A model generated the notes under the pieces. That model searched no databases. It was given only the letters and a program-made list of their open reading frames with translations, and was not told the origin of the DNA. From positions 27,064,637 to 27,128,636 of the forward strand of contig NC_046653.1 in assembly GCF_900324485.2 (NCBI RefSeq): a stretch of 64,000 bases of DNA, read 5' to 3'. Both the position numbers and the translations under genes were made by a program. Positions 1-10,563 of the stretch are shown in pieces (the stretch's first letter is position 1; every line of letters begins with the position of its first letter). The DNA is from Mastacembelus armatus. Taxonomy: Eukaryota > Chordata > Actinopteri > Synbranchiformes > Mastacembelidae.

Positions 1-301
1 GTCTTAACTTCTCAAAGCAGCCCGTGATGTTCTACCACCCTCCGCCTATTTCATATTGTCTCATATTGTTTCATATTTGTTGTTCTGTCATCTGGGTTTC
101 TGTGTTTCAATTTGCTTTTGCTGTACATCGCCCACTTCCTGGATGCTCCGCACTTTTGCCTTTACTTTCTGGCCCTCTGTTAATGCATTGTTGATTTTAT
201 TGTTGTTTTAATGCACTTGTATTTCATGCTGTATGCTGTATGCTTCCTTTTTCTCTCTGTAAGGTGACCTTGAGAGTTTGAAAGGCGCCATGAAATAAAA
301 T

Positions 302-302
<1 letters not shown>
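1..302 (+). mobile_element. LINE 3' untranslated end
   Basis: Non-coding T-rich sequence ending in gaaaggcgccatgaaataaa and then an ATT repeat, the usual look of the 3' end of a fish LINE of the L2/CR1 sort. No reading frame is visible. It abuts the truncated OR at 343, so it marks the breakpoint that removed that gene's first exon portion. The clade is a guess from the tail style. Confidence 0.5.

Positions 303-338
<36 letters not shown>
303..338. repeat. (ATT)n microsatellite
   Basis: Twelve uninterrupted ATT units that form the tail of the preceding LINE end and touch the OR relic. Confidence 0.95.
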
Positions 339-342
339 CATA

Positions 343-1137
343 TGCCTTATTTGGATTCACAAAAACCTCCATGAGCCTATGTACATTTTCATTGCAGCTT
401 TGTTACTGAACTCTGTTCTTTACAGCACTGCTTTCTACCCAAAGTTATTCATTGATGTTTTATCTGAAAAACAGATCATATCATATTCAGCCTGTCTCTT
501 CCAATATTTTATCATGTATTCTTTAGGCGGTGCAGAGTTTTTACTGTTGGCAGCCATGTCCTATGACAGGTATGTGTCTATATGTAAACCTCTGCAGTAT
601 CCAACTATCATGACAAAAACCAATGTGAGTATTTTCTTGTTTTTAGCTTGGTTTTCAGCTGCATGTCATTTTGCAGGCCTAACAATACTGAATGCTAAAA
701 CTAAACTGTGTAACTTTTCTTTCAAAGGGGTAGCATGTAACAATGTAATGTATGAGCTTCCTTGTGTAAGATCGAGCGTAATTGCTTTTTACGGGGTGGT
801 TGCTTTAGTAGATCTGATAATATTCCCGTTGATTTTTATAGTGTTTACATACATAAGGATATTTATTATCGCTTATCGAAGTGGTAGAGAAGTCAGGAGA
901 AAAGCTGCAGAGACCTGTTTACCTCACCTGATTGTTCTAATAAGTTTTTCCTGTTTGGCTCTATATGATAGCATTATAGCTCGAGTGGAATCTAGTTTTC
1001 CAAAAACTGCACGTTTAGTAATGAATCTACAAGTAGTTTTGTACCATCCTTTGTTTAATCCACTGATATATGGGCTGAAAATGAAAGAAATTTCTAAACA
1101 TCTCAAAAGGTTGTTCTGTCCAGCAAGAAACATCTGA
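343..1137 (+). pseudogene. 5'-truncated odorant receptor (group B)
   Basis: Open frame from CLIWIH (343) to a stop at 1137, 264 codons, homologous to residue 45 onward of the 308-residue receptors in this window. The N-terminus, its glycosylation site and TM1 are missing, so it cannot make a normal seven-helix receptor. From TM2 on it is undamaged: LHEPMYIF, MSYDRYVSIC (DRY box), KAAETCLPHL in TM6 and NPLIYGLKMKEI in TM7. The missing 5' part is replaced by a LINE tail and an ATT repeat, and the conserved upstream promoter element is lost too. An in-frame ATG at 379 could start a 252-residue protein, but this would begin inside TM2. I call it a recent pseudogene because no other damage has accumulated. 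Confidence 0.88.
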
Positions 1138-1221
1138 TTCATTACTAAAGAGATGTGTTAAAGTCATTTAAAGTATGCAGAGTGGCTTTACTGTTCACTG
1201 CAGACTTTCGTAACCAGACTT

Positions 1222-1683
1222 GAAGTTGTGTTCAAATGAAACCAGTTAATTTGCATTTAATACAGTGGAAGCTGCACTATAAATTAAATGTACGTTACAA
1301 AAATATTTTTCACGTATTATTGGCTAATTTATAAGAAATTATGCTTAGTGGGCTCATTTCAGAAAAAAAACTGAACAATGTATAAAAATATACTTTATGT
1401 TCGTTTTTCAAATTGCAAACATCATTTTATTGTATTTCACACATAAAGTGAGTTTAGAAATTATGTCAAGACATTTACTTTGTCCTAAAGTGTATTAGTA
1501 ATACACTGTAAGTAACCTGAGTATATATTATTTTATATTTGTATATGTGAAATGTTTCAAGTATATTTTAACAGTAGTATACTATTTTGGTAAGCAAAAG
1601 TACATGAAAATATTAAAGCAGATTTATAGTGTAGCTTTCACTGTATTAAATGCAAATTAACTGGTTTCATTTGAACACAACTT
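1222..1683. mobile_element. Non-autonomous DNA transposon (MITE) with long inverted ends
   Basis: The segment from 1222 (aagttgtgttcaaatgaaac) recurs inverted at 1615-1683, giving terminal inverted repeats of about 60 bp around an A/T-rich, non-coding centre. The outer 40 bp pair with only a few mismatches. No transposase is present and the target duplication could not be fixed. It lies just 3' of the truncated OR. The superfamily is not resolved. Confidence 0.7.
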
Positions 1684-1769
1684 GAAATATAATGAAATTT
1701 AACATTTGCTACATTTACATTTAGTAACAGTATACTCAATATACTTTTACAAAATATACAAACATACTT

Positions 1770-2850
1770 ACTTACTTAGGTGGCTATGTCACAGATCATT
1801 TCAAAGTTGCCTGTGTGCAACCTCTGTTAAAAATACCAGAGCTCAAATGACAAACCCATCCTCAAGCTACTTTCATATCTGAGATTTTAGCAAAATGAGT
1901 ATCTAAACATTTGTTTTTAGCAGCAGCAAATGGTAACATTTTTAATAAATTCCAATCTGGCTTTCATAAGTACTGAATCAGAATCAGAATCAGAATCGGT
2001 TTTATTGCCAGGTACAGCAAAGAACACTTTACAGTAGTAGGAATTTATCCTGGTGTCTGGAGCAAGCATATATATAGGAATGGAGTTTGTACATAGTTTT
2101 ATAATAAACTAGAAACAATAATAAGGAATAAAAATAAAATAAAATAAAATAAATATTATGTATATACAGAAAAATGAAGAGTGTTTTTTTTTGGGGGGGG
2201 GGGCACATAGGGGTAACTGGGGCACTGTACAGGCTGACCACAGTGGGGAAATAAACTGTTCTTGTGTCCTTATGGACCGGAGTCTCTTGCCAGAAGGGAG
2301 GGACTGTAAGAGTTCTTGTCCGGGAGGAGAGTGGTCGGCTGTGATCTTGGCTGCGCGTCTCCGGGTCCTGGAGATTAAGTACCACCTACTCAAATGACAA
2401 CAAATGACATTTTATTGGCTTCTGATGCTGGTTGTCATCCTACTTGATCTCAGTGCTGACTATGATACAGTAGATTGCTGCATTTTATTGAGACTGAGGC
2501 ACTGGGCTGGAATAACAGGTATCACATAAAAATGGTTCTTCTCATACTTGTCAGATATAAGATTCAGTGTTTTTATTAATACTTACGTGTCATCCTTCAC
2601 CTCAGTAAAGTATTATGTCCCACAAAGGTCAGTGTTGGGGCCAATTCTATTCTCCTTGCACATGTTCCCTCTTGGACATATTAGCAAACACTTTTTCTTT
2701 TCACTGCTATGCTGATGACATGAAGCTGTACCTTCCTGTTAGTCTCAGACTATACCATGCTAAATTGTCTACATGAATGGCTACGTGAGATTAAAAGCTG
2801 GATAGTTCAAAATTTCTTACATCTGAACTCTAACAAGGGGAGGTTAGAAT
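1770..2850 (+). mobile_element. L2-type LINE fragment (reverse transcriptase)
   Basis: Translated pieces read like the RT of fish L2 elements: FKVACVQPLLKIPEL and FNKFQSGFHK before 1970, then LLDLSADYDTVDCCILL near 2450, [20 protein letters not shown] near 2620 and ADDMKLYLP near 2710, the RT catalytic block. The frame is broken many times. It is interrupted by a second LINE piece (1974-2375) and by a hAT element at 2851. Confidence 0.75.
1974..2375 (-). mobile_element. LINE 3' end inserted in the L2 fragment
   Basis: Begins with repeated gaatca units and cggttttattgccaggtaca, the reverse of a LINE 3' tail, and is flanked by the direct repeat TAAGTAC (1967-1973 and 2376-2382), which fits a target-site duplication. 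Both sides read on into the same L2 reverse transcriptase, so it inserted into that element. A short A/T-rich tract and a poly-G run lie inside. No useful reading frame. Confidence 0.65.
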
Positions 2851-3358
2851 TAGAGGGCTGCATTAGGTTTGGGCTCCCGTGGGACCCAACAAGAATTTCA
2901 CAGGAGCAGGTGGTTTGACCTTTGCTGCGAGCGGGAGTGGGCGGTCAGAAGATTTTGTGGGAAAGGTGGGATTTGGCGTGCGATAAAAATAAATTCAACA
3001 CATGAGGTTGAGAAGAAAATTAGAGCGGCTGTTTACTTGACAAAAGCAAAGCAAGGAAGACAATTTGAAACAATTCTCAACTGTCACTGAAAACAATGAG
3101 AAAGAGTTAAACTTCGTAACTTGGGATACATGCGCAAAAGTGTTTGTTTACAACAGACATAAATCTGGCACCTCTGCCCTGAGGTTACACACCTGCATGT
3201 TAAATTATTTAGTTTCGGTTTTTCACAAGCTCTGAGAGAAAGTCCACGGGAACAAGCGGAAGTGGACACAAAAATTGAGGGCGGGGGCGGTCCTGGTCAG
3301 AAATTCAGTGGGAGCGGACAGGTGCAGGTTTAAGAAAACAGTCCCGTGCAGGGCTCTA
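2851..3358 (+). mobile_element. hAT-family DNA transposon remnant with BED zinc finger
   Basis: Ends are TAGAGGGCTGCAT on the left and, inverted, TAGAGCCCTGCAC on the right. They are flanked by the 8-bp near-duplication GTTAGAAT (2843-2850) and GTTAGAAG (3359-3366), the hAT target size. Inside, around 3108-3205, one frame reads FVTWDTCAKVFVYNRHKSG and then ALRLHTC, with the C..C..H..C spacing of a BED zinc finger, the N-terminal DNA-binding domain of hAT transposases. The catalytic part is absent, so this is an internally deleted, non-autonomous copy. Confidence 0.75.
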
Positions 3359-3408
3359 GTTAGAAGATTCGGCTTCCAGCCGGCCAGGCTCCCTACAGGG
3401 ATGACAAT

Positions 3409-4100
3409 TGTTACGCCCGGCCTAGGGGTTACCGGTACGTAACATGATGTGAGGTTTCCTTCCAACCCTCTCCCGCTCTCAATAAACAAAAAAACCCTCA
3501 CGACTCCTAACTCTTAAGGTAAAGGGTTTATTCTCAGATAAACAAAACAGAAACTGAACATAAACGGCGAAGCCTGAAACTACAAACAAAAATGCTATAA
3601 TAGCCCTACGTTATCTAACAAAAGAAAATCAACAAAAAATCACAGGTTTTCTTTTCCTGGAACTCTAACTAAAATACACAGGAGAAAATGAAAACAAAAC
3701 ACCTAGCTTCCTCCTAGGGACTAGTAAACAAACAGTATATACAATGTGCGTTATACAAACATTTCTACTCAAAAGAAACACTACGAGTCCTATACTACAA
3801 AAATTGATGTACAAAACAAAACGAATGTCCAAAATGTCCTACTAACGACGATCACAACAAATGCTGGCTTGGGAGCGGTAGAGATCGGAGAAGAGCTCTC
3901 CCTTCCGGGACTTGGTCGCAGCGTCTTATTGTCTTCCAGGAAGGTTGCACCAATTCGAAAACTTCAGGTCTGTTTGACCCGACCAATCCTGAGCTCCATG
4001 GGTAGTCCACGCCCCCTCCTGTCACACATCCATACACACATATACAGACTGGGGAGGGGAGAACCAGCAACCACACATAATGACCACTAGGGTCATAACA
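3409..4100 (-). mobile_element. Solo LTR of a retrotransposon
   Basis: A 692-bp block that starts TGTTACGCCC and ends GGTCATAACA, flanked by the 4-bp direct repeat CAAT (3405-3408, 4101-4104). Read on the minus strand it has an AATAAA signal near its end (about 3525), which gives the orientation. No internal coding region remains. The TG...CA ends and 4-bp duplication suit a Ty3/gypsy-type element. Intact ends suggest it is relatively young. Confidence 0.85.
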
Positions 4101-4219
4101 CAATGCTAGCTTGCATCCTTATGGACTGTGAGTGGATTTTCCTGTTTCAGTCTTAGGGTCCAGTGGCTTTGGCCGTTGGTTATATATTTGGTTTGGGTTG
4201 ACTGCCCACTCCATCTTAT

Positions 4220-6115
4220 TTTACATTGTCAGTGTGCACCAGATCTTGCAGTAAAATCAGTAAATCTGTGCCTTCAGGGTGGAAAACTGCCCATGTTGTG
4301 GCTGTGCCCAAGAAAGGAAACAAACAAGATCCATCCAACTCTAGGTCAATATCCCTTTTCCCTATCATTTCAAAGGTAATGGAGATCATTATTAGTGACC
4401 ATATTTGGAAATATCTAGAAAACTTCTCAGCAATGCTCAGTATGGGTTCCATGACAAGAGATCCACAGTTGATATAGTCTCTTATATCACCCAGTGGTGC
4501 AATGAGTCTTTAGATTCTCAAAATATCAAAGTTATAGCTCTAGATATCAAGAAAGCCTTTCACCACATATGGCACCATGGCCTTTTGAGAAAGCTGATGT
4601 CCTTTGACATACATGGAGACACACAGTACATGACTGGATTACATCATACCTAGCTAACAGGCATGAGGTTGTTGTCTTAGATGGGTTCAGCTCATCATCC
4701 AAATCCCTATCTGCCGGAGTGCCTCAAGGAAGCATACTTGGGCCCCTATTCTTCCTTATGTACATTGATGATCTGGCTACCCAAGTTGACAATGACCTTC
4801 ATCTCTTCACTGAAGACTCAACACTCCATATCTTCATCAGAAACTCTTGCAATGGAACCATCTGTGCTGAGAGCCTTCAGCGTGTCTTGCTGACAAGTGA
4901 CTTGAGAAATGGGCAACTGATTGGTGCATTACCTTCAATGCAAGCAAGTGAGGAGATAATCATTAGCAGGAAACGGAACCAGAACCATCCCCCTCTGTAT
5001 TTCATGAACTGTGCCCTTAAACTAACACATTGACATGGTGTTACGGCCCCTGAGGTGCCGTTTGTAACACTTTTTCAGACACTTTTGTTATGGTTATATT
5101 CTTTAACTGTTAGTTGGTTCTGTTGATGTCAGGTGATGTGTGCCAGCTGAGATGCATCAGCCAATCATTTGTTTGGTTTATAAGGACCGGAAGAATCTTA
5201 CTCATTGCGGACTGGGATTTGGTGTGAACAGTTTGTCATTCACTAAGCTGCTGAAATTGTTTATGCCTTATTGTTATTTGAAAGTGTTGTTTGCAAAACC
5301 TGTTGGTCAAAGTATGCTGAACCTGTCGCCGACCCGTTCCTTGTACTCGTGTACGCCATCTATGTGTGTGTTTTTGTAGTAGTAGTTTCTCACTACTTGT
5401 GGGCTGGTTTTAACTCATGAGTATTAGTTAGTTGTTCTTTTTTTTCTTTCTTCCGTTTGTTTGTCTCACTTATTATCGTGCTAGTTTTGCTGTTGGCTTT
5501 ATTATTATTGTAAATAAATAGTCACTAGGTATACATAGCACCTTTATCTTTGTTCTTTTCACTTCTTAAGGTGAAATAAACACCAAACCTTGAGCATTAC
5601 CTGAGCCCTTTTCCCTTTACCACGTTATGTCACGTAACACATGGGCTCCTAACATTATGTGTCTTGCCAAAAAGGTTGCAAAGAGACTACACATCTTATG
5701 TCACTCAAGACACCTCCTACCGTTCAAGGCAAGAGTCACCATCTACAAGACCCTTAATGGAGTATGCATGTCCAGTATGGGGTGGAGCCAGTACTACAGC
5801 ACTTGGGATATTGAACAGTCAATTTTTACACTTGAGCACAGAAGCATTGTTGCATCTCTCTATACTTTCTATTGACACTTCTTGAAACCATCCCTCGAGT
5901 TGTCAGCAAAACCCCCATTAGTATCTAATGTTCGAACAACATGATCTTCAGCAGCCCACCCATGCACTGTTACCATACCCAAGTCCAACACAAATCTTCA
6001 TCAGTGTTCTTATATATCAAGGACATTGCGGCTTAGAACTCATGGCCCATAAACATATTTCCTCCAACTCCCATCATGGAAAATTTTAAGAAATGTGTTA
6101 ATTCATATTTGATTA
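4220..6115 (+). mobile_element. LINE reverse transcriptase, clade unresolved, split by a solo LTR
   Basis: Readable RT blocks: WKTAHVVAVPKKGNKQDPSN (about 4280), a region like YGFRKGRST at 4440, VIALDIKKAFHHIWHHGLL (about 4530), VPQGSILGPLFFLMYIDDLA (about 4719) and, after the LTR at 5039-5639, RVTIYKTL then EYACPVWGGASTTALG (about 5740-5810). The order matches a jockey-like LINE ORF2, thumb region last. Several frames are broken, and the canonical FADD box reads FTED. The C-terminal fragment fades out by about 6115. Confidence 0.7.
5039..5639 (+). mobile_element. Solo LTR of a retrotransposon
   Basis: A 601-bp block beginning TGTTACGGCC and ending CACGTAACA, with the perfect 5-bp target duplication CATGG (5034-5038 and 5640-5644). 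AATAAA signals at about 5511 and 5575 set the plus orientation. It lies inside a LINE whose coding resumes on the other side, so it is the younger insertion. Ends and target size fit the Ty3/gypsy group. Confidence 0.88.
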
Positions 6116-6925
6116 GTATGTTGTAACAATTTATTCTTAGTAGCTCATGCATGCCTATTTTGTCAGGATATGTATTTTGAGTTTCCTGTTTTGTGCTTTT
6201 ATTTTGTAGGTTCATTTAGGATTTGGTTTTGTTCTGTCTTGTTCCCTTTACTTTGACCTGATTATTTGACCTGTTTCTTGTTTTGTTCCGTGAGTTAAAT
6301 ACCCCTCCTCAGCCACCGACAAACTGCCAGGTTATCTGTCTACAGCCTCTGACTATAGCCCTTGTCGAGCCCTGACTAGATGCCTCGTTTTGATTACTGC
6401 TTTGTCTACCTGATCCTGCCTTGTTTTTGTTACCTCGCCTTGAGCTCTCTTTGCTTATCCTCTTTTGGATTTTTGTTCATGGACTGTCCCATTTCAGTTA
6501 AGCTAAGTTAAGTAGCTGTTTGTTCTTTGTGTATGTGTTTTTCACCATGTCCTGTGTTCTTGTTTAGTTACCTTGTTTCATGTCTTGTTTCCCCGTGGTC
6601 TGGTGTGGCCCCTAGTGTGTGAGTGACCCAGACCTTCGTGCCTTCTAGTGTGTTTGGAGTCTGGTGTGTCCCCAAATGCGTGTGTGATCCAGACCTTCGT
6701 ATTTTGACATTTGTTCCCCTTGAGGTCTGGTGTGTCCCCAAATGCGTGTGTGATCCAGACCCTCATGTCTTGTCCCCGTTCGCTCATGTTGTCTTGTTCC
6801 TTTGGTTATGTGCCCATGTCTCCTAGTTTCTTGTTTTCATGTTCTGGTTTTCCTTGATTTCTGTTTAAATAAAGTTTCCTTTTTGAACCTGAGTACCAGA
6901 GTGGGCGAATCATTGGTCCTAATTT
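6116..6925 (+). repeat. Unclassified repeat with three tandem 61-66 bp units
   Basis: T-rich, non-coding sequence. Three imperfect units starting gtctggtgtg lie at 6598, 6659 and 6725, each containing a gacccagaccttcgtg-like phrase. It ends with AATAAA near 6865 and a phrase (ctgagtaccagagtgggcg) reminiscent of LTR ends. It may be an old LTR or a 3' UTR, but its ends are not defined. Confidence 0.4.
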
Positions 6926-6949
6926 AAATAACCTCCTCCTCACAAGCAT

Positions 6950-7340
6950 GTTTCACCTAATGTTGAAATTTTGGACCACTTTTCATCAGATTCTGATGGT
7001 GTCATCTGGCCCAAAAAGTGAAAAACAAAATGATAAAAACAGATTGTTGTCATTGGTTCCCAACAATTGGTACAAAAAAGCCATTCAGCCATGTACTGGT
7101 CCACTGCTTCAACATATGAGGCCTGTTGCAAGGAATCTTGGCATTTGGTTTGATAGTAACAGAAGTTTTTGACCATCATGTTGCAGAGCTTGTGCAGTCA
7201 CCTCAGCAATATTTCTTAAATATTCTTTATTTTAACTTTTACGAAACTGTCTTAGGAGAAAAATGTTTTAACTTGCTCCAGGTTGTAAAGAATTCAGCTG
7301 CTAAACTTGAACAAGTAGAACTAATCCTATTACACGTGTT
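6950..7340 (+). mobile_element. L2-type LINE fragment (RT C-terminal part)
   Basis: The frame around 7120-7170 reads ARNLGIWFDSNRSF, the VRNLGV-D-S block that follows the RT domain in L2 elements. Around 7270 it reads LLQVVKNSAAKL, the LQxVQNAAARLL block. Multiple frame breaks. It ends where the shared upstream flank of group B ORs begins (7357). Confidence 0.65.
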
Positions 7341-7570
7341 TGAGCCTAATTTCACTGGCTGTGGAAAACTGCTGCAACTGACATGTCTAAAATGTCTCCT
7401 CACACACAGCAAACAGACCATGGCAGGAGTTGTGGACTAATACAGATAATAAACTGAGTTCAATAGTGATTACATAATCAGGTGAATGTTTGCATACAAG
7501 AGATCAGATGATGTTGTAATATGTGGAGTCCAGCGTGTAACAAAGTTCTTTACCTTTGATAATCTATTAT

Positions 7571-7620
7571 GGTGGACAGTTTAATGAGACCCACTGAGAC
7601 TGAAGCAAACTAATAAAAAG
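7571..7620 (+). promoter_or_regulatory. Conserved OR upstream element (homeodomain/Ebf-like plus A/T box)
   Basis: Contains TTTAATGAGACCCACTGAG followed by AATAAAAA at the 3' end, 200 bp before the ATG of the OR at 7821. The same arrangement occurs at about the same distance before every OR in the window that still has its 5' flank. TAAT fits a homeodomain site and the CCC..GAG part a degenerate Olf/Ebf site, the two classes known at OR promoters. The A/T box could position transcription start. Function is inferred. Confidence 0.6.
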
Positions 7621-7820
7621 TTTTCACAGCATCAAACCTCTCACTTTCTGAATATTACAGATGAACATACAAGTGAATTTCAAGGTCTGTCTGTGAATGA
7701 ATACGATGCTCCAGAACAGGTTGGTTGTTGATGAAATTTTTTAAATGAAATAATTTTCATTTTCACTGCTTAGGCTATCTGCACATTTCATGAATGAACA
7801 CTTAGTTTCAGGTAACATTA

Positions 7821-8747
7821 ATGGATTGTGAGTTAAATGTTACATGTGTAAATATTGAAGGGTATGTGGAAGTTGACAAATACAGATATGTTTATTTTGT
7901 GATCATGTTTATAATTTATCTCCTAATAATCTGCTTTAACTCTACTATTGTGTGTCTTATCTGGATTCACAAAAACCTCCATGAGCCTATGTACATTTTC
8001 ATTGCAGCTTTGTTACTGAACTCTGTTGTTTTCAGCACTAATATCTACCCAAAGCTACTGATCGATGTTTTATCTGAAAAACAGATCATATCATATTCAG
8101 CCTGTCTCTTTCAGTTTTTTATATTTTATTCTTTAGCCAGTGCAGAGTTTTTACTGTTGGCAGCCATGTCCTATGACAGGTATGTGTCTATATGTAAACC
8201 TCTGCAGTATCCAACTATCATGAGGAAAAGAAACATCTGTATTTTACTGGTTCTTGCTTGGTTTGTAGCTGCCAGTCATGTTGTTGTCCAAACAATACTG
8301 AGTGCTGAAACTAAACTGTGTAACTTTTTTTTTAAAGGAATATTTTGTAACAATGCAATTTATGGACTTCTTTGTGTACGAACAAGTGCTCTATCTGTAT
8401 TTGGTGTAGTTGGTTTAGTAGATCTGGTAATTCTCCCTTTTCTCTTCATAATTTTCACGTACACAAAGATTCTTATTATCGTCTATCGAAGTGGTAGAGA
8501 AGTCAGGAGAAAAGCTGCAGAGACCTGTTTACCTCACCTGATGGTTTTAATCAGTTACTCCTGTTTGTGTATATATGATATTGTTATAGCTCGAGTTGAA
8601 TCAAATTTATCAAAACCTGCACGTTTAATAATGACTTTACAAATAGTTTTGTACCATCCTTTGTTTAATCCACTGATATATGGGCTGAAAATGAAAGAAA
8701 TTTCTAAACATCTAAAAATATTGTTCTGTCCAGCCAGAATCATCTGA
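7821..8747 (+). CDS. Odorant receptor, group B, intact
   Basis: A 308-residue, single-exon seven-helix receptor for odorants at the cilia of olfactory neurons, expected to signal through Golf. N-terminal glycosylation site NVT at residues 6-8; TM1 about 24-48; LHEPMYIFIAALLLNSV at 53-69 (TM2); the DRY box MSYDRYVSIC at 116-125; ECL2 cysteines near 167, 176 and 185; the OR signature KAAETCLPHL at 231-240; NPLIYGLKMKEI at 283-294. This start is used because MDCELNVT aligns with the start of its paralogues. The ICL2 cassette reads RKRNICIL. The conserved upstream element lies 200 bp before the ATG. The ligand cannot be deduced. Confidence 0.95.
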   Translation: MDCELNVTCVNIEGYVEVDKYRYVYFVIMFIIYLLIICFNSTIVCLIWIHKNLHEPMYIFIAALLLNSVVFSTNIYPKLLIDVLSEKQIISYSACLFQFFIFYSLASAEFLLLAAMSYDRYVSICKPLQYPTIMRKRNICILLVLAWFVAASHVVVQTILSAETKLCNFFFKGIFCNNAIYGLLCVRTSALSVFGVVGLVDLVILPFLFIIFTYTKILIIVYRSGREVRRKAAETCLPHLMVLISYSCLCIYDIVIARVESNLSKPARLIMTLQIVLYHPLFNPLIYGLKMKEISKHLKILFCPARII

Positions 8748-9365
8748 TGCATTATTGCAGCGATGTGTTGACATTCATTTAAAGCACATAGAGGGAGCTT
8801 TATTGCTCATTGCAGTTTCTTTACTTGAGTTTGAATGATACTTATATTATTTGTCACTGCTGCACATGCTGACAAACAGGAGAAGAAAGTTTTAGTGTGT
8901 GTGGTGGTCGGTGCTGGAGCATGTCTGATGGTTTTCATGTCAGATGTGGCCTTTGACCATGTTGAAAGGACAGGTTTGTTTGTAACTAAGCATTTCTGAC
9001 ATTTGTGATGAGAAAAAATGTAAAACACAATAAACCTAAAATAAACTGTGTTGTTGCTGCCAGGTAGTTATTTCCTCATCATGGGCTCGTCTGCACCTGC
9101 AGACACACCAAACCAACACTGAGGGAACCAGAGTCCAACAGCCTGAGTTAATGGGTTAATGTTGGATGGACCTTTGTCAGTCATGTTCACTGTAACTGTC
9201 CAAGGAGGGGGGGTCTGTCTTTGAAATGTGTTTCCTGAGGTTTTTCCCATTTCTTGTGCACATTTTGTCAGTAAATGCTGTTGGTTGCTTTTGTGATTGA
9301 CTGGACTTGATGATTGACAACTTCTCCAGAAGTCCAAGATGACATACATGAATGAACAAGTGTAG
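8748..9365 (+). other. Duplicated 3' flank of group B ORs with poly(A) signals
   Basis: No gene. This sequence recurs after the ORs at 14258, 25517, 46015 and 59237 and inverted next to 37928. It holds a conserved acacaataaacctaaaataa block near 9025 with two AATAAA-like signals, a plausible 3' UTR end about 280 bp after the stop. Compared with the other copies it lacks about 70 bp around the internal cacacaca tract and its later part is divergent. Confidence 0.6.
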
Positions 9366-9769
9366 GTTCAATATGCTCTCTACTTTTTCTATCTTATGGT
9401 AACATTAATTATTTATTAGACAAACAGTATTTCTTCTAAAAGTGTGTATGACTAATAAACAATTACATTATTACTTATTCGTAAAATCATTTCATGGTTG
9501 TCAAACTGTTTTGTGTTGTTATGCCCGTGTATGGAGACGCCTGTTAGTGCATGGGTCCTGTATGCACGCCAGTCTCTTGCATAATTATCTGAAACGTTTG
9601 GGAACCCCTGTGTTCCTTTGGCTGACCAGTTTGTGGGGGATGACTGTATTTAATGCAGAAATTATGTCTGCAAGTAGTAGTGCATGAATTATGTGGCTAG
9701 GTATTTCTCCCATGTATCTGTGTAGCCTGTAGCCACAAATAAGAACTCTGCCATTCAGGGCACACTTGT
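9366..9769. other. Unassigned sequence
   Basis: No coding region, RNA or recognised repeat. A/T-rich on the left. It sits between the OR 3' flank and an L2 fragment. Confidence 0.4.
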
Positions 9770-10563
9770 TAGAACTGACACTTTTTACACCTGACAAAAC
9801 AGTTGAAGAGACCCTCTACAGTCTGAGTTCGTCCACTTGCTGCCTTGATGTTTTACGCATTAGATTTCTGAAATCAGTACTAAGCAATTTGTTACCACAG
9901 CTCACTCAATTAGTTAATAACTCATTACAGTCTGGAACATTTCCAAGGGCCCTGAAAATTGCTGTCATCAAGCCTCTCCTGAAGAAGAGCAGTCTTCTGA
10001 ACAACTACCAGCCCATATCAAACCTGCCGTTTTTAGGTAAAGTCCTTGAAAAAGTTGTTTAACATACTGAGCAACTGCTTTGATGATTTTCAGTCAGGTT
10101 TTAGACCCCATCACAGCACTGAGACTGCGCTCATCAAGGTGACAAATCACATTCATCTGAACATCAACATTGGCAGAGTGTCTGTCTTAGTAGGGGACCT
10201 CATCTTGGGAGCCCTTTTGTTCAATCTTTACATGTTTCCTTTAGGCCAGTTAATACGCAGCAATAATGTGTCCTACCATAACTATGCAGATGACACTCAG
10301 ATTTACATTTCACTCGCAGCAGGTGAATATGGACCAGTCGATTCACTGTGCCGCTGTATCGAACAGATCACTCTGTGGATGCAAAACAACTTTCTCCCAA
10401 TAAACAGTCACAAGACTGAAATAATCATCTTTGAGCCTCAGAAACAAAGAGAAACTGTCAGCAGTCACCTTGAGTCTCTTTCTCTAAAATCTAAAAATCA
10501 GGTTAGAAATCTAGGGGTATTCATGGACTCAGACTTGAATTTATCAGCTTTGCTGTTAAAATG
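9770..10563 (+). mobile_element. L2-type LINE fragment (reverse transcriptase)
   Basis: Frames give [57 protein letters not shown], then GALLFNLYMFPLGQL, YADDTQIYIS (catalytic YADD) and VRNLGVFMDSDL. This is the canonical order of an L2 RT. About 60 residues between ETALIKV and GALLF are missing, so the AFDTxDH block is deleted. There is one frame change near 10060. No ends or target duplication were found. Confidence 0.78.

Noticed and set aside
924-1142. Open minus-strand frame opposite the end of the OR, repeated opposite 8555, 14971 and 26251
   Set aside because: It is the antisense of the conserved TM6-TM7 coding block and recurs only because that block is conserved. No own start context or promoter.
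2158-2397. Short open frame on + within the LINE end
   Set aside because: It spans a poly-G run and the reverse of a LINE 3' tail, and has no similarity to any protein that I recognise.
6598-6790. Three spaced repeats that could suggest a CRISPR-like array
   Set aside because: Units of 61-66 bp are imperfect and repeat over their whole length without unique spacers, in a vertebrate genome. An ordinary tandem repeat.
7722-7810. Possible 5' UTR intron just before the OR start (gaacag/gttggt to tttcag)
   Set aside because: The acceptor-like cag is absent or moved in 46015 and 59237 and the donor is weak. Not supported without transcripts.
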